Positions 1 to 12,027 of a stretch of DNA of 64,000 nucleotides are shown piece after piece. The first letter of the stretch is position 1. Each line of letters opens with the position of its first letter. The stretch spans positions 58,409 through 122,408 of the forward strand of contig VWPU01000901.1 in NCBI GenBank assembly GCA_013398955.1, given 5' to 3'. This DNA comes from Callaeas wilsoni (lineage: Eukaryota; Chordata; Aves; Passeriformes; Callaeidae). The position numbers and the translations under genes were made by a program. The notes under the pieces were generated by a model. The model was given only the letters and a program-made list of their open reading frames with translations, was not told the origin of the DNA and ran no database searches.

Positions 1-745
1 GGGTTACAGGCTCTTCATCTCCTCAGGGAAAGGAGTCCTTCTCCTTCTCTGGCATGGAGTCCATCCCATGTGAGACAGTCCTCCAACATGCGTCCTTCCC
101 ACAGAATGCAGCTCTTCATGAACTGCTCCAGCGTTAGACCTTTCCCACAGTGTGCAGTCCTTCAGGAATAGTTTCCTCCAGTGTGGGTCCTCTGTGGGGT
201 CACAAGTCCTGGCAGAAAATCTCCTCCAGTGTGAGCTTCTGTCTCCACAGGGCCACATCCTGCCAGGAGCCTGCTCCAGCATGGGCTTCCTATGAGGTCA
301 CAGCCTCCCTCAGGCTTGCACTTGCTCAAGTGGAGGGTCCTCCACAAGAGGATCTCTGCTCCACCGTGAACCTCCATGGGCTGCAGAGGCACAGCTGCTT
401 CACTGTGGTCTTCACCACGGACTGCAGGGAAATCTGCTCTGCCGTCTGGAGCACTTCCTTCTCCACTGACCTTGATGTCTGCAGAGTTGTTTCTCTCACA
501 TATTCTCACCTTGCTCTTCTCTGGCTGCAATTGCTTCTGCACAGTAACTTTTTTCCCCTTCTTAACTATGTTACCCCAGCAGCGTTACTGCCATCACTGC
601 TGACTCAGCCTTGGCCAGCAGCAGGTCCATCTTGGAGCTGGCTGACATTGGCTCTGCTGGACATGGGGGAAGCTTCTGGCAACTTTTCACTGAAGTCACC
701 CCTGTAGCCCCTGTGACCAAAATCTTGTCAGGCAAACTCAATACA
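1..745 (-). mobile_element. ERVL-type LTR fragment (family B), antisense, cut by window edge
   Basis: This stretch aligns by eye, in the same order, with about 800 bases of the fuller LTR at 20192-21307. Shared landmarks are repeated CTCCAGYGTGGG-like phrases (around 125, 176, 223 and 275), the stretch at 455-560 ending in a TTTTTTCCCCTTC-like run, the CTTGGCCAGCAG block near 610, and the terminal CAATACA at 739-745. The last CA at 744-745 would be the LTR edge. The left part lies outside the window. The long open frames here are by-products of the repeat. It sits antisense to the host gene in an ERICH1 intron. Family name is from memory of common avian LTRs; membership of the same family as the other two copies is secure. 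Confidence 0.8.
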
Positions 746-1808
746 TAGAAGAAAGCTGGCATTCTGCAATCCGTGATGTTTAAATATGTGAGAATTTTGT
801 TAAACCATGAATGAGGGAATTCCAGTTAGTTAGACAGCAATTATTATTGACATGAATATGGACTTCAGCAGCAGTGCACTCAGAGGGAAGATGGGTTTTG
901 GCTGCTGGCCAAGTTTTCTTTGGCTGGTGCTTGAGGGGCTAACCCTTAGAAGTGAGTGTGTGGGAGGAGCAATCAGTTCAGGGTCAGAGATTACTTTAAA
1001 ACTTGGGCTTTGTGTATAGAGATAAGATCTGAGTACAGAAGCGCAAAAGCAGTCTTGAAGAGCAAGAGGGACTTACTTCCTGTGACATCTGAGGCTTTTG
1101 AAGAATTAGGCAGGAAGGAAATTATAATGTAGCAAGGGAACAGCAGAACCAAGGCGGGCTGTTAAAAAGATTGGAGATTACTTACCAAGGTCACTATTGC
1201 CTTGCATGCTTTTCCTATAAAGTTGATGTCCAAAACTGAGCTAGCAGTAAGATACCCCAAGAGGAGAATGTTTAAGGAGGAGAAAATAGATGAGTCAGAA
1301 ACAGATGCCTGGTGTTTTTAAAGCACAGCACTGTCATGAAAGGGTATCATCAATATAAACACTATCATCTTTCATTGTAAATTATGTACATTCTTCTTGA
1401 GTCCTTGGTCAAGTCTACAAACCGGTGGTGTTGGACTTTTTGGGGAGCTCTCTCATGTCGTGTCGCCCAGTCTGCCCATACTGTTCTTTGCTCTGGGGAT
1501 TCTTTTGACCTCACTCTGTACAGAACCATATTCCCTGCCTTAAGAAAGTAAATGAGATGTAATGTTTGTAGCATGAAGGAGAATACAGTCTTTATTGAAA
1601 GCAGAAGGGAAAAAAGCTTGTCTTTTTAATGCATTCAGAAAAGTTGACTTTGACATTGTAGTACTGAAAGACATTGTAAGCATAAAAGTAAGGTTAGAGC
1701 CACTCAGGTATCCCAGAGTTTGAAGGGTGTCATATTTCATTGTATGCAGTTCTAAAATGCTTATTACAGATCTTATTTACAGCTCTCATGTCTCTTTTGA
1801 ATCCACAG
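746..1808 (+). other. ERICH1: ERICH1 intron, 3' part; nothing coding seen
   Basis: Unique-looking AT-rich sequence between the LTR fragment and the first visible ERICH1 exon. It ends in a pyrimidine-containing tract and the acceptor ATCCACAG at 1801-1808. I see no further exon, RNA gene or clear repeat. Confidence 0.6.
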
Positions 1809-2186
1809 AAGAGGAGTATCAAGGGCAAACCAAGAGAAAGCGCATTCGAAGGAAGAAACAAAAGAGCAGTTTACAAATCTCTAGTAATTTACATGGAGAA
1901 CAAACAGATTCGGGAATGCAAGAGACTGTTGTTCAAGATAATTTACAGCTGCAGCAAACAGACGGTCCCAAAATAAGCAAAAACAAAAAGAGGAAAATGA
2001 AAAAGAAGCGACAGAAAGAAAAAAAGAGAGCAGCTGGCTTAGTAACAAAAACTACCAGTGTGGATTTTACATATCAGCCCGACAAAAACAGCAAAGAAGA
2101 CGCAGCAGGCTTAAAAGACATACATGAAAAGGCAGATAGCATTCTGGACTTCCTGCAGGCAACACAACAAATTTATTTTGCTGACA
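1809..2186 (+). CDS. ERICH1: ERICH1 internal exon: basic, lysine-rich central region
   Basis: This 378-base exon encodes about 126 residues of glutamate-rich protein 1, a vertebrate protein of poorly defined function. It is bounded by the acceptor CCACAG and the donor GTATGT at 2187. Recognition rests on a stretch matching human ERICH1 in order: a basic cluster KRKRIRRKKQK, the phrase TDGPKISKNKKRKMKKKR, then AAGLVTKTTSVDFTYQP and the helix start ADSILDFLQATQQIYF. The two basic clusters would suit nuclear or nucleolar targeting (inference). In human, a long Glu/Asp-rich repeat lies between the YQP phrase and SILNFL; here only about 15 ordinary residues separate them. The exon begins with two bases completing a split codon and ends with one base (phase 1), which fits the next exon. 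Upstream exons, including the start codon, are outside the window. Confidence 0.93.
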
Positions 2187-4888
2187 GTATGTACCACTCT
2201 TTCTCCTTTCTTTTTATGAGTATTACCACGCAGGGGAAAATGGATATGCATTTATTACTGCTGTAAATTGGGACAAATCTACTAAAGAAGTGTCTCTCTT
2301 GAACTCAGTAAGACATGTGAGTACCTAGTATTTGTCCCACTTTCTGGTGTGTACATGAATATGTAAGAATTCACATCAATTGAAAAACCCTATGGTCCTC
2401 TCTCTTTAAAAATATACATGATGTTCCTTGCTCTTCTAAACATTCCAATGCACTTGGGACAAGTGGTTAGAATTCTTTTTCCATCTGCAAGCAAACATCC
2501 AGAAGGATTACTTGCTTTCAGAGAACTTCAAATAAGGGCAGTTGCTATCCTAAAATACTTTCATGCTTAGTATCTCTGAACCAATCTACTTTTCAGAATA
2601 TTCTCGTTCCCAGGAGGAGATTTATTTGTATTCTATAAGGAAATCTAGGCAGACAGCATGTAAAGGAATGGGGAAGATCCTATTAGCACTGGGAAAGTAT
2701 ATTGGCATAAAATGCTTGTGAACAAGATGAATGGGAACTGATGCTCAATGCACATTCCCTAGTACTTTTAAAAGAATTGCATGGATTTATCCCTAATGGC
2801 CTATCCAGTGTTCACTGGTCACTGTGGAGCTGAATGGAGAATATTAAATAGCTTACCTACCTGTATTAGTCCATCTTAAGGTAGAGCTGTCACCTTGTAG
2901 TACCATAAAATTCATCTTTTGGTTACAAAATTACTGTAAAAACCTTGTTAAGATGACATCAGGGATCTCATGTTAATTTTTTTTCAGGATTTATACATAG
3001 AATTTTCTTTGCTTAATGTTAAGTTTTCCTGCTGCATCAGGTCTTCATACTAAGCCTGGCATTTGAAATCTATCCTACTTTCTGGCTAAGGTATTTCCAT
3101 CTCCAAAATTAAGAATTTTACTACTTTGCCATAGGGCTAAGTAAATGCAAACCAAGCTACTTGCGTTTGCTGTAGTGGAACTCCAGAGTCACCAAGCAAG
3201 ATTGCAAATTCTTCAAGTTCTGCTCTTAATACATGACCCAGAACAGAAACCTGATGAATAATCCACAGCTGTGTTGCATGTTGATTTTTAAGAAAGAGTG
3301 TCCAGCTTTCTTGCAAGTCAAGTTGAGGTTTTGGCAGTTTTTGACACTCTGACTGGCTCTAGTTTCAAACCAGCAGATTGGAGTGTTGAGCCAGAGAGGA
3401 CCTTGGAATCCACAGAGACAAATTCTTAGGTGAAAGGAAGTTCATCTGCAGATGAGATATGACATATATAAATCAGAGTGTGACTAACTTTCTTGTTAGG
3501 CAAATCCCAGTTTATATATAGATCTGACATTATGCTGTTTGCCTTTTCTAGTTGAATGACTTTAACACTCCCTATTTTTTTTAGATGAAATTGGAAGCCA
3601 TTGCTTTTAGCAACATTTTCAATTGGTCACATTGGATTATACTTTGAGTATACATGTTAAAAATCTGAATCGGGAAAATTCTGTACTTCTCAGGTGTCTT
3701 GCTGGTAAAAAGGAATTAAAGGGAGTCTGATTAAAGGGACAGACAACACGTTGTTACTGGAAGAGTGAACTTATGGTTTAGTCCTGTATAAACAAATGCG
3801 TTGGATGTGGCTGAGCTGGAGTTCATCTGTGCACAGCAGCCCTCACAGTGCTTGGGAAAGGTGTTGATAACACACCAGTGTTTTGGCTACTGCTGGGCAC
3901 TGCTGGCATCGTATCAGCGCTGTCTCTCCAACATTCCCCTCCATCAAGGGGCTGGGAGTGGGCAAGATCCTGGGAGGGGACACAACCAGGCCAGCTGACC
4001 CAAATTAGCCAAAAGAGATATTCCGTAGCAGATGATGTCAGCTCAGATATAAAAGCTAAAAGAGGGAGGAAGAACAGGAGCATTCGTTATTTTACAGTGT
4101 TTGCGTTCCAGAGCAGCCACTACATGGGCTGAAGCTCTGCTTCCCAGGAAGTGGCTGAACATCACTCGCTGGTGGGAAATAGAGAATAAACCTTTTTTCC
4201 TTTTCAATTATGTGTGTGCAAATGTCCACTAGTTTTGGTGGGCTTTTTTGTGTTTTTGAGTTTTTTTAGCGAACTGCTTTATCTCAATCTATGAGTTGTT
4301 TTTCAGCTCATTTTCTTGCCCTGTCCTGCTGGGAAGGGGAGTGATAGAGTGTCGTGGTGGGCACCTGGCATATAACCAAGGTCAACCCATTACAGCAGTA
4401 TATGTCCTTCTCTGCTGTCTTGCATGCTGTAATACTTGCTTTGTAAATAAAACCATAAAGGTGCAATACCAAGATAATTGTTTGCCTCCAGAAGTGCTTT
4501 GCAGTAGTTCCACAGAGCTGTTCCCTTCTCCAAATGTGTGTGCAGTTTATAAAATATAGTGTGTAGGAAGCAAAAACACAGTGCTTTGGCCACAGTACAA
4601 TTTCTTCTTCACACTTTCTTTCTCTGCTAACTTTGAAAATTTGATTCTTCTTGCATTCCTGTCATTATGAATCCTATTGTCCTGTTTACTTATTGAATTT
4701 TGTAGTTCTTGCTTTACCATTGTTTTAATATTTGACAAATCATGTTTAACAAGCTACTCTTTAGCACCTGATATTTGGTTGTCAGTTGTACTAAAAAGGA
4801 AGATGCTGTCTTAGAAAAAAAAGTATAATTAGGAAAATTCTCTAAGCTCACTGGATATTTTTAACATAGTTTTCTGACTTTTTTGCAG
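2187..4888 (+). other. ERICH1: ERICH1 intron; no supported features
   Basis: A 2.7-kb intron from donor GTATGT to acceptor TTTTTGCAG. It is AT-rich. Short open frames near 3.8-4.1 and 4.3-4.6 kb have no recognisable content or splice context. No recent repeat was recognised. Confidence 0.6.
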
Positions 4889-5083
4889 AGAAATCAGAAT
4901 GCAGAGATGCTGCTGTAAATTCAGCAACTGCCCAGGAGCTCTTAAAATGTCTGGAATTTCACACCATCTCTTCCTCAGATGTGACTCACCTACATCGGCT
5001 GAAATCCCTTGTATTGCTACAGGATATTGAGAGATTGAAGGATGCTTTGAAACAATTCCAAGAACAATCCATGATGTCTCCTG
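4889..5083 (+). CDS. ERICH1: ERICH1 penultimate coding exon: C-terminal helical domain
   Basis: A 195-base exon following TTTTTGCAG and ending at CTG|GTAGGT. It encodes about 65 residues whose order matches the conserved C-terminal domain of ERICH1: RDAAVNSATAQELLKCLEF, then HTISSSDVTHLHRLKSLVLL, then QDIERLKDALKQFQEQSMM. The pattern is a run of amphipathic helices. The human equivalent has the same spacing (AEELLDRL, LPSDVSILYHMKTLLLLQDTERLKHAL). The first two bases complete the codon begun in the exon at 1809-2186, and the last base G starts a codon finished in the exon at 9625. The frame is open throughout. No function is assigned to this domain from sequence alone. Confidence 0.95.
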
Positions 5084-8000
5084 GTAGGTACTATTCACTC
5101 ACGTTCATACACTGATATTTTGGTGCGAATTAAAATTCACACCACTTTATTTTTTTTAATTAGGAAGCTGTAAATAATGATATAATAGTAAATATATGCT
5201 TATGCAAGGTATGAAAGCAAAATTCTCGCAAATAATACAGTGGTATCCCCATTTCCCATTTGTTTATAATCAATATGGAAGCTTTTCTGACTCTGCAGCA
5301 AGTGCAGAATACAAGATGGTTCAGGGGTTTAAACCAATATTTTTTAAATCTGAAGTATTTTAAGATTTAATCATATTTAAAGCATGTTTTTAATACATTC
5401 CCATGGTAGACTTTTTAAATTGCAGGAATTAACTCGTATATCTTGGAGATTTCACTCCTCCAGTTAAGGATTAATTTTACATGCATAAGAATCAATAAAA
5501 CCCATTATTTTATTTCTTCCTGGTGACCATGTGCCTTCTTTAATACACAGACTTTGCAAGCTGAATTTTGATTTAAAGTTTTGATTTTGTTTAAATATAA
5601 ACATCTGGTTTAAGTTTCTGAAAAATACTGTTGATAATGTAAAAATTTAAAGTTACTCTTTATAACAAATGGTATTCTGAAGTCATTCATAAAAATTAAA
5701 ATTACTGTGTTACTAAATCTTTTCATGCCTGAGGCACAAGCTCCTTCTGTTCTCTATTACAACCCCTATAATTTTAGTAGAATCTCTTCTTGTACAGTTA
5801 GTAGTTCTTCAAGTGAATGTGGAATCAGCATGTAGTCCACATGAGGTATAATGATTCATTTTCCATGTAGTCTTTATTTAAACAGTCATTGCTAGTGGTC
5901 ATTAGAACTTGTGTTGCAGCAACAGACAAAAATCTACAAGATGTGCTGAATTTTCTTGCCTCCCAAAGAATTTAATCAGAGTTGAGAGCACTTGGCTACA
6001 GCATGAGAGAATCTCAACCATTTTAGATTGTACTCCAAGCCTTTTGAAGAGTAACAGCAGAGATGATAGCAGTGTGGTAACAGTGTAATTAAGATCATAG
6101 CCATCCTTAGCAACAGCATTCAAAGAAGAGACATCTGCTTGTAACTTCATTAAATAATTTACAGCATGATAGTGGCTATAGATCCTCATCAAGACCAGAG
6201 CCTACTGAATGCTGTGTGTTGGACAGAGAAGAGAGAGAATTCCTGCCTGTGGAGTTCAGAGCTGTTACCTTTTGAAAAGGATGCTCTTAGAGAAGTACAT
6301 ATGTATTCTTTTAAGGGTAGGTATGCAGTATGACAACCTGTAAGGTTCGGATGGATGTGAAGTATCCGCATATACATGGGATGAAATCCTTCTGTGCATT
6401 TCAAGCCTACAATCTCCAATCTTAATTATAATCACATTGTCTCACTGGATGTAATACACGTGTGCAAACCAAGTAGAACTCAGCAGGAACAGTGAAAATG
6501 GAATTGGCCCTTTATTGAATTAACTAATTCAGCTTCTCTTGATTAAATCCAAATGGAATTGAAGTGACAACATTCAGGATATTCTTTACAGGCCTTATCT
6601 TACTTTTATACAGTACAGTTGGAGTTCTTTTGGGTTTTGCAGCCTTGAGACAAGCTGTTCTGTTTACTTTTGTATAGCAGAAATGTCTAAATGAAGAGAG
6701 AAAACAGAAGCAAATTAAAACCCTTAATTTTCCAATGTATGTATTCATCACTTGAAAAAGCAAAAGACAATTTTCTGAGTGATTTTTAAAATTCATTAAT
6801 GTTCCTGCTGGTACAGCCTGGAATTGTTTATTCTTCCAGTTGATTTTTTTTCCCTAGTAACTACTGTCACTCTGGGCTCAATTCTAATCTCATTCCAAGT
6901 TCACAGTGGTGTAACCATAGTAGTTGATTTGATATTCATGAGGTACAACAACATAAGAAAGAGGAAAAATACATTCTGATAAATTATTAAAGGATAATTA
7001 AGCATCTGCTAGTCATTAATTTTCCTCAGCAGACTTCAAAAAATACATTCTATTTGTAATTCAGGAAATTCAGTGAATGAAAATACAATGCTCTGAAATT
7101 TTACTTTGAGTTAGGCCTTTAATTATACTTTTTTTCCCCTATGTTTGGCTCAAAATCACGTCATCTTGTCCAGTGTGGGTTCTTTACATTTTAGCTTTCA
7201 CTCTCAATGAGCAGGTGATAAAAGTTAGGAGTTATTACAAAGACCTGTTGTTTTAACAAAGTCAAGATCTTAATATAGAAAGACAAGTTAGGGCTGTTTA
7301 TGAAGGTAAAAATGCACAGTACATAATAGTAATCTCTAATTTTTTTATGACTTTGTCCTATTATCTTATCTTTTTTCTCTTTATTTTTACTGAGGTGTGA
7401 AGTACTAGAAGGAAAGGTGATTCCATATTAGCATGATAAAAAAAGAACTTGATTTTAGGAAGGTGTATTATTTTTACAAAATAAGCATTTTATTCCCTGT
7501 CGTTCAGGAAGCAGTATGTTAACTTTTTCCCATGGTTATGATTCTACTTAAGATGCCATCATCAAGGAAGTAAAGACGGGTGCTATGTTTTGTTCAGTTT
7601 TATCTTTAATTCCAGGAAGGGAAGCATAAGGAAAGAGTGAAAAGTGATGCATCTCTTTAAATAAGTGCACATTCTCCACTAGCTGAAGTTACAAATTATA
7701 CATACCATTATGTCTTTTATTTCCTCATATATGTACGTTGTGGTTTCATCCAGCTTTCCACTGGGGTTACCAAGTCCCACTTGGCAGGCTTATGCCTACT
7801 GATGATAAATGTGCTTTAAAATAAAGCCACGATTTGATATTCATGGTTCAAGGTCTGCAGATTACAAATTCAAAACTGCTGGTTCAATACCATGATTTGG
7901 TATTTCCTTTGCATCTCTTGGCATGTTACTCAGATTGGAAATCACGATGCATCCAAAAGAAAAAAGAAGCAAGAAATAAATTTCTGGTTTTTCTTAAGCT

Positions 8001-9624
8001 CTTAGATCCCAATATTTGCAGTCATATCGAAGAAAGGCCTAAGAAGGGTGATAGTAGGGTCTGATAAATTTTGCAGGAAAAGGAAATACTAAGGAGATTC
8101 AGACACAAAAATTATCAACAGTAGGTATTATCTTTTAACCATTCATTTAAATGAGAAAACAACCAAGAAAATCTCTGTGGTTCAGAGGTACTGGTTCTGT
8201 TTAGTTGTCATCCTCCATCAACTTACCTTGTACTTTGTGCTTCAAATTACTCCATCAAGTTGCCTTTGACCTTGTACGTGAACGATCAGACAAAGCTGAG
8301 GTTGGTCGAGAGTGTTTGTGTGAACATGGTTATTTAGAGTGTCATTGTTCTCAGTCTGTAAAAGAGAACAAAATTCCCTATTACTAGTTCCATTTATTTG
8401 GTAGTATTTAAGAAAAAGTACTTACCTCTACCTAAAATCTCCTGTAAGTGCAGGGAGGAGAATGTTTAGAAGTCACATAGACGTGGATTTCTCATGATGA
8501 GGGCTTTGCTGATCTCTGTTAGCAAGTCCATGGCCGTTAGCAAAAGGAGGCCAGAGACCTTCATGATCCTCCACAGTGCAGTGGGCAAAGGAGAAGAGCT
8601 GTGACTGGAAGTAGTGCTCCCTTTGCTGGTCGGAAACTAGCTTTTGAAATGACAGCTACTTAATTCCCATTTCACATCAATTATTAAAGCATAGGTGATC
8701 TCCTAATTTAAAAAAAAAGTCATTATCTCCTAATTTATGAACTCATTAATGAACTTCTACTCATCAACTTCATTCTGTTATCTATTAACATTTTCCCTTT
8801 GTTGGTTAGTTTCAAATCTAAAACATACTCTTCCCTTGTTGCCTAGGAAATTATCACTCATGGCAGAGCTAGAAGCTTCTTTTAACTGTCTTTTTTTGGA
8901 GAATTGTCATTTATGTAAGTCTTCATTGCAGGGGAAGGTATATTTTGCAGACTAGAATTAATACAGTTACTGTGTGCCAACAATGCAGAGGCTGGATATA
9001 CAGAGGCCTTAAAATGATGAAATTTACACTTCTTTTTTGTGAATGAATGAGCATTCAAAGAAAAGGAGATTTGAAAACTGTATTAGCATAATGTTATAGA
9101 ATCATCTTAAATGTGATTATTATGTGATAAGTACTGCAGAAAGTCCTATCATTAAAAATCAATAAAGTCACATAGGTAGTCTCTGAATTAAGACAGAAGC
9201 TGTAGCATTTTGAGGCTTTAATGCAGCTATCTGTACAATATGACTCATTCTCAAGTGGGGCTTCTAGGTACTACTGTAGGTTAAATAATGATGTGTGAAA
9301 TTACTCTCCAGACAGAAAGAAGCCTTGCCCATATGATGATGTCATTTTGATCTCATTTTTTTTCTGAATTATTGAATCATAACAAATAGGAAATTTCAAA
9401 GTCTACGAACAAAATTGTGTCTCATACAAATGACTGACCTCCTAAAATAAAAAGCACCTGCTTATATAGAAATTCATATGTATTAGTCGTCAAGCTCCAG
9501 TATCTGCATTGGTTTTACTGAGATGTTAATATTGAATGGAAACAGATGTTCGCACAAGTCTTTTTATTAGTGTTCAGAAATGTCATGGAGGTATTTCAGG
9601 AGGAATGTGTTTTCTTTGTTTCAG
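5084..9624 (+). other. ERICH1: ERICH1 last intron; no supported features
   Basis: A 4.5-kb AT-rich intron from GTAGGT to TTTCAG. Minus-strand open frames around 5.9-6.4 kb (up to 96 codons) show no recognisable domain. No RNA gene or clear transposon was recognised. Confidence 0.6.
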
Positions 9625-9698
9625 ATCATGCCAAGGTAGCCACATCTCTGTTTCACTACTGGATTACAGATATCCTTCCTGTGAAGAACAGGAAATAA
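9625..9698 (+). CDS. ERICH1: ERICH1 terminal coding exon with stop
   Basis: The exon follows TTTGTTTCAG and encodes the last 24 residues, beginning DHAKVATSLFHYWITDILP and ending KNRK before the stop TAA at 9696-9698. It corresponds to the human C-terminus (DHARV, YWITHILPEK), including the split Asp codon made of G5083 plus AT9625-9626. The three exons give about 214 residues of ERICH1 in this window, with no frameshift or premature stop, so the gene looks intact here. Confidence 0.95.
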
Positions 9699-9875
9699 AG
9701 CCTTACCCCTGTGTCTATATGCACAGAATTAAAATTTAATATACAAACTCTTAACCAAGTAGCAATTGTTCAGGAAGAGAAGTGTCAATACACATTCTAC
9801 ACCTCCAGGTAAATGAATTCTTTTTCTGTGTTACAAACTGCAAAAGAAAATAAAGGTGTAACTACAATGTGACTT
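9699..9875 (+). terminator. ERICH1: ERICH1 3'UTR and likely polyadenylation region
   Basis: Downstream of the stop, a canonical AATAAA lies at 9849-9854, giving a short 3'UTR of roughly 170 bases. A second AATAAA at 10156-10161 offers a longer alternative. A third hexamer overlaps the stop codon itself (9694-9699) and is probably not used. Transcript data would decide which is used. Confidence 0.55.
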
Positions 9876-10529
9876 TTGTGATGGGTTGGTCAAGAGTGTG
9901 GCCTGAGTCTTCAGCTGCATTAATATGTACATTTCACTTTAGGATAAAGCAATTAACTGGAATGATAAAGTTTCTATCAGGTATTTTGTTTAAGAAGTAT
10001 AGTATTATCTTTTTTTTTTTTTGTAAATATATCATTCCTTTCTGGAAGTTATATTTCTTGACTATTTTTGTATATCTGCTTGCCTGGAAAACAGAAGTGT
10101 ATTTTTTTATATTTAAATCTAAGCAACAGTATATCTAAGGAATGTATTTTTCCTGAATAAACTGGTAAGTTGTGGACAGAGATACATTTCTACATGTGGG
10201 TCATGTAGATCCTGTTTGGAGTTATGCAGAAACTTGGATGGCATTTTCAGAACTACTCCATGGCTCAGCCTGTTAAAATCCAGTGGGTTTCACTGACTGC
10301 AGAGTTATGGGACTGGCTTCTCTCTCCCTGATTACTGTGTAATCTGTCTACTGCTGTGTAGTATTTCTGCAATTGAATTTATCCAAGTGTAGATACTACA
10401 GTAAGTAATAGCCATGGTTGTAAAATGTTTTGGAATCATGAAGAAAAAAGTGCTTTGTGAGAGGCTCTTCTCTCAGCTGTATCATTCATCTGACAGGTGA
10501 TACAGAGCAAACTATGTCTTATATCAGGT

Positions 10530-10625
10530 ATGTTAGCTTTGTCATCAGTAAAATAGGGGCAACATATGTAACTCTTCCAGCATGTGCTTGGAGATACACT
10601 ACTGATGAGACTATACAAACATTGC
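10530..10625 (+). repeat. Possible MIR/CORE-SINE tail
   Basis: The segment TCATCAGTAAAATAGGGGC followed by ACATATGTAACTCTTCC resembles the 3' part of MIR-type SINEs (the phrase for 'CATCTGTAAAATGGGG' and its following bases). It is only a partial match and the tRNA-like head is not visible, so this is tentative. Confidence 0.3.
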
Positions 10626-10957
10626 ATGGGGTTTTTGCTTTGTTTTTTTGTTTTATTATGTTGCTTGATATATCCTGTTGCAAGGCATTGGTTTAGTGAT
10701 GCTCAACATTTGTAATAAAAATACAATCATACCTCTTTCTCATTAATTGAAGAAATTAAAAGGGGTTTGGTAATACACCAAATGATTGCAGGTGCAGAAA
10801 AACCAGTCTTACGGCTAAGAGAGCTTTGTGCAGCTCTGAAGAACTTGAGTTTGGTCTATATCTGCTAGGAAAGGTATTTAAACCAGACTTTGCAGAAGGG
10901 AAAGTAGTAGTGTGTTCTCTGTTTTAATGCTCCTGAATTGCTAACACGTAGGCATTG

Positions 10958-11060
10958 AATTGTAGCTGTGACTTTTCACTGAGATCCTGTGTGCCTCAGT
11001 CCCACATCTGAAGAAGAAAACATCACTTGAATGTGAAGCACCTAGAGACTCTCTTAACTG
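10958..11060 (+). repeat. MIR-like SINE core fragment
   Basis: The run TAGCTGTGACTTTTCACTGA, then GTGTGCCTCAGTCCCACATC, follows the order of the conserved MIR core (AGCTGTGTGACC..., then GTGCCTCAGTTTCC-CATCTG), and is followed by a GAAGCACCTAGAGA stretch like the MIR 3' region. The match is diverged, as expected of an old amniote repeat. Confidence 0.45.
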
Positions 11061-11756
11061 ACTCATGGGAAATGAATCACCTCATCCTTACTTTAAGGTT
11101 TGAATGTCACACAGTAAGTGAGGCCTAGGAACTGCAAAAAAGGATGCACAGCATCTCATTAGGTAAACATCATCTGTCCTAAACACTAGGAATAGGAATA
11201 TGAAAAAAATAAATGAGGACATGTAATCAAAGACAGACTTTTGAAACACAGGTACAAAAGACATCAAATTAGGACCACAAAAGGAACTAGTGTCTGCATT
11301 TCCTGATACTTGAATGACTGTGCTGAGGGAGATTATAAGGCTGCTGCCTTGGGTAGACCTCAGGACCTGACGATTCCTCCTCCTTGTCCTCTGGATCCCA
11401 GCCTGGTGTACCTGGAGATCTGGATGTCAGTGTAGGTGACTCCAGTTTCCAAGTTTCCAGGTTCAGACAGTAGCAATGCTTAAGCACATATCTCAGGGAC
11501 ACACACACAAAACACTCACATGGCTGACAACACAGCCCTTTGGTCCTTTGAATAGCAGGGACAGCCACTCTCCTATCCCTGCCTGGATCCTGGGCCCTCA
11601 TGCCTGCTCTATGGCTCTTCTGTGCACCACCTAGTCTAGCCTGGAACACACTACCACACATTCACACACTCATCTCACATGCACTCATGCCACAGCTTTC
11701 TTTATTGCTTTAATTTCTCTTACTTATTGTTTCTCTTTCAGTGCTTGGCCATTTCT
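11061..11756. other. Intergenic, no supported gene
   Basis: A 124-codon minus-strand open frame at 11287-11661 is rich in CA/TG repeats and simple residues. It has no recognisable domain or splice context and I do not call it a gene. Confidence 0.5.
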
Positions 11757-11855
11757 CATAATCATAGAATAGTTTGAGTTGGAACAGACACAAAGATCAT
11801 TAAGTTCCAGCCTCTCTGCCATGGGCAGGGACACCTTCCACTAGACCGGGTTGCT
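11757..11855 (-). mobile_element. CR1 LINE 3' fragment
   Basis: ATCATAGAATAGTTTGAGTT, then GATCATTAAGTTCCAGCC and ATGGGCAGGGACACCTTCCA with CTAGACC, is the reverse complement of the avian CR1 3' end. The 3' end of the element is at the left. Like most CR1 copies it is 5'-truncated. Confidence 0.9.
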
Positions 11856-11948
11856 ATATTAAAGTGATTTTTAAAATTCAGCTGAATTTTGAATAGCTGC
11901 ATATAGATGAGCAGATTTTGATATGTTTGCCAAACAGAAATATTTTCA

Positions 11949-12027
11949 CAGAATCACAGAACAGGTAAGATTGGAAGGGACCACAGTGGGGTCATCTGGT
12001 CCAGCCTCACTGCTCAAGCAGGGTAAA
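11949..12027 (-). mobile_element. CR1 LINE 3' fragment, second subfamily
   Basis: AGAATCACAGAACAGGTAAG, then TTGGAAGGGACC and GGTCATCTGGTCCAGCC with CTGCTCAAGCAGGG, is a reverse-complement CR1 3' end. It differs from the copy 100 bases upstream, so this is an independent insertion rather than a duplication. Confidence 0.85.

Noticed and set aside
9694..9699. AATAAA overlapping the ERICH1 stop codon as a poly(A) signal
   Set aside because: Use of it would leave almost no 3'UTR; the hexamer at 9849 is better placed.
11287..11661. 124-codon minus-strand frame
   Set aside because: Includes CA-repeat translation and low-complexity residues; no homologue recognised.
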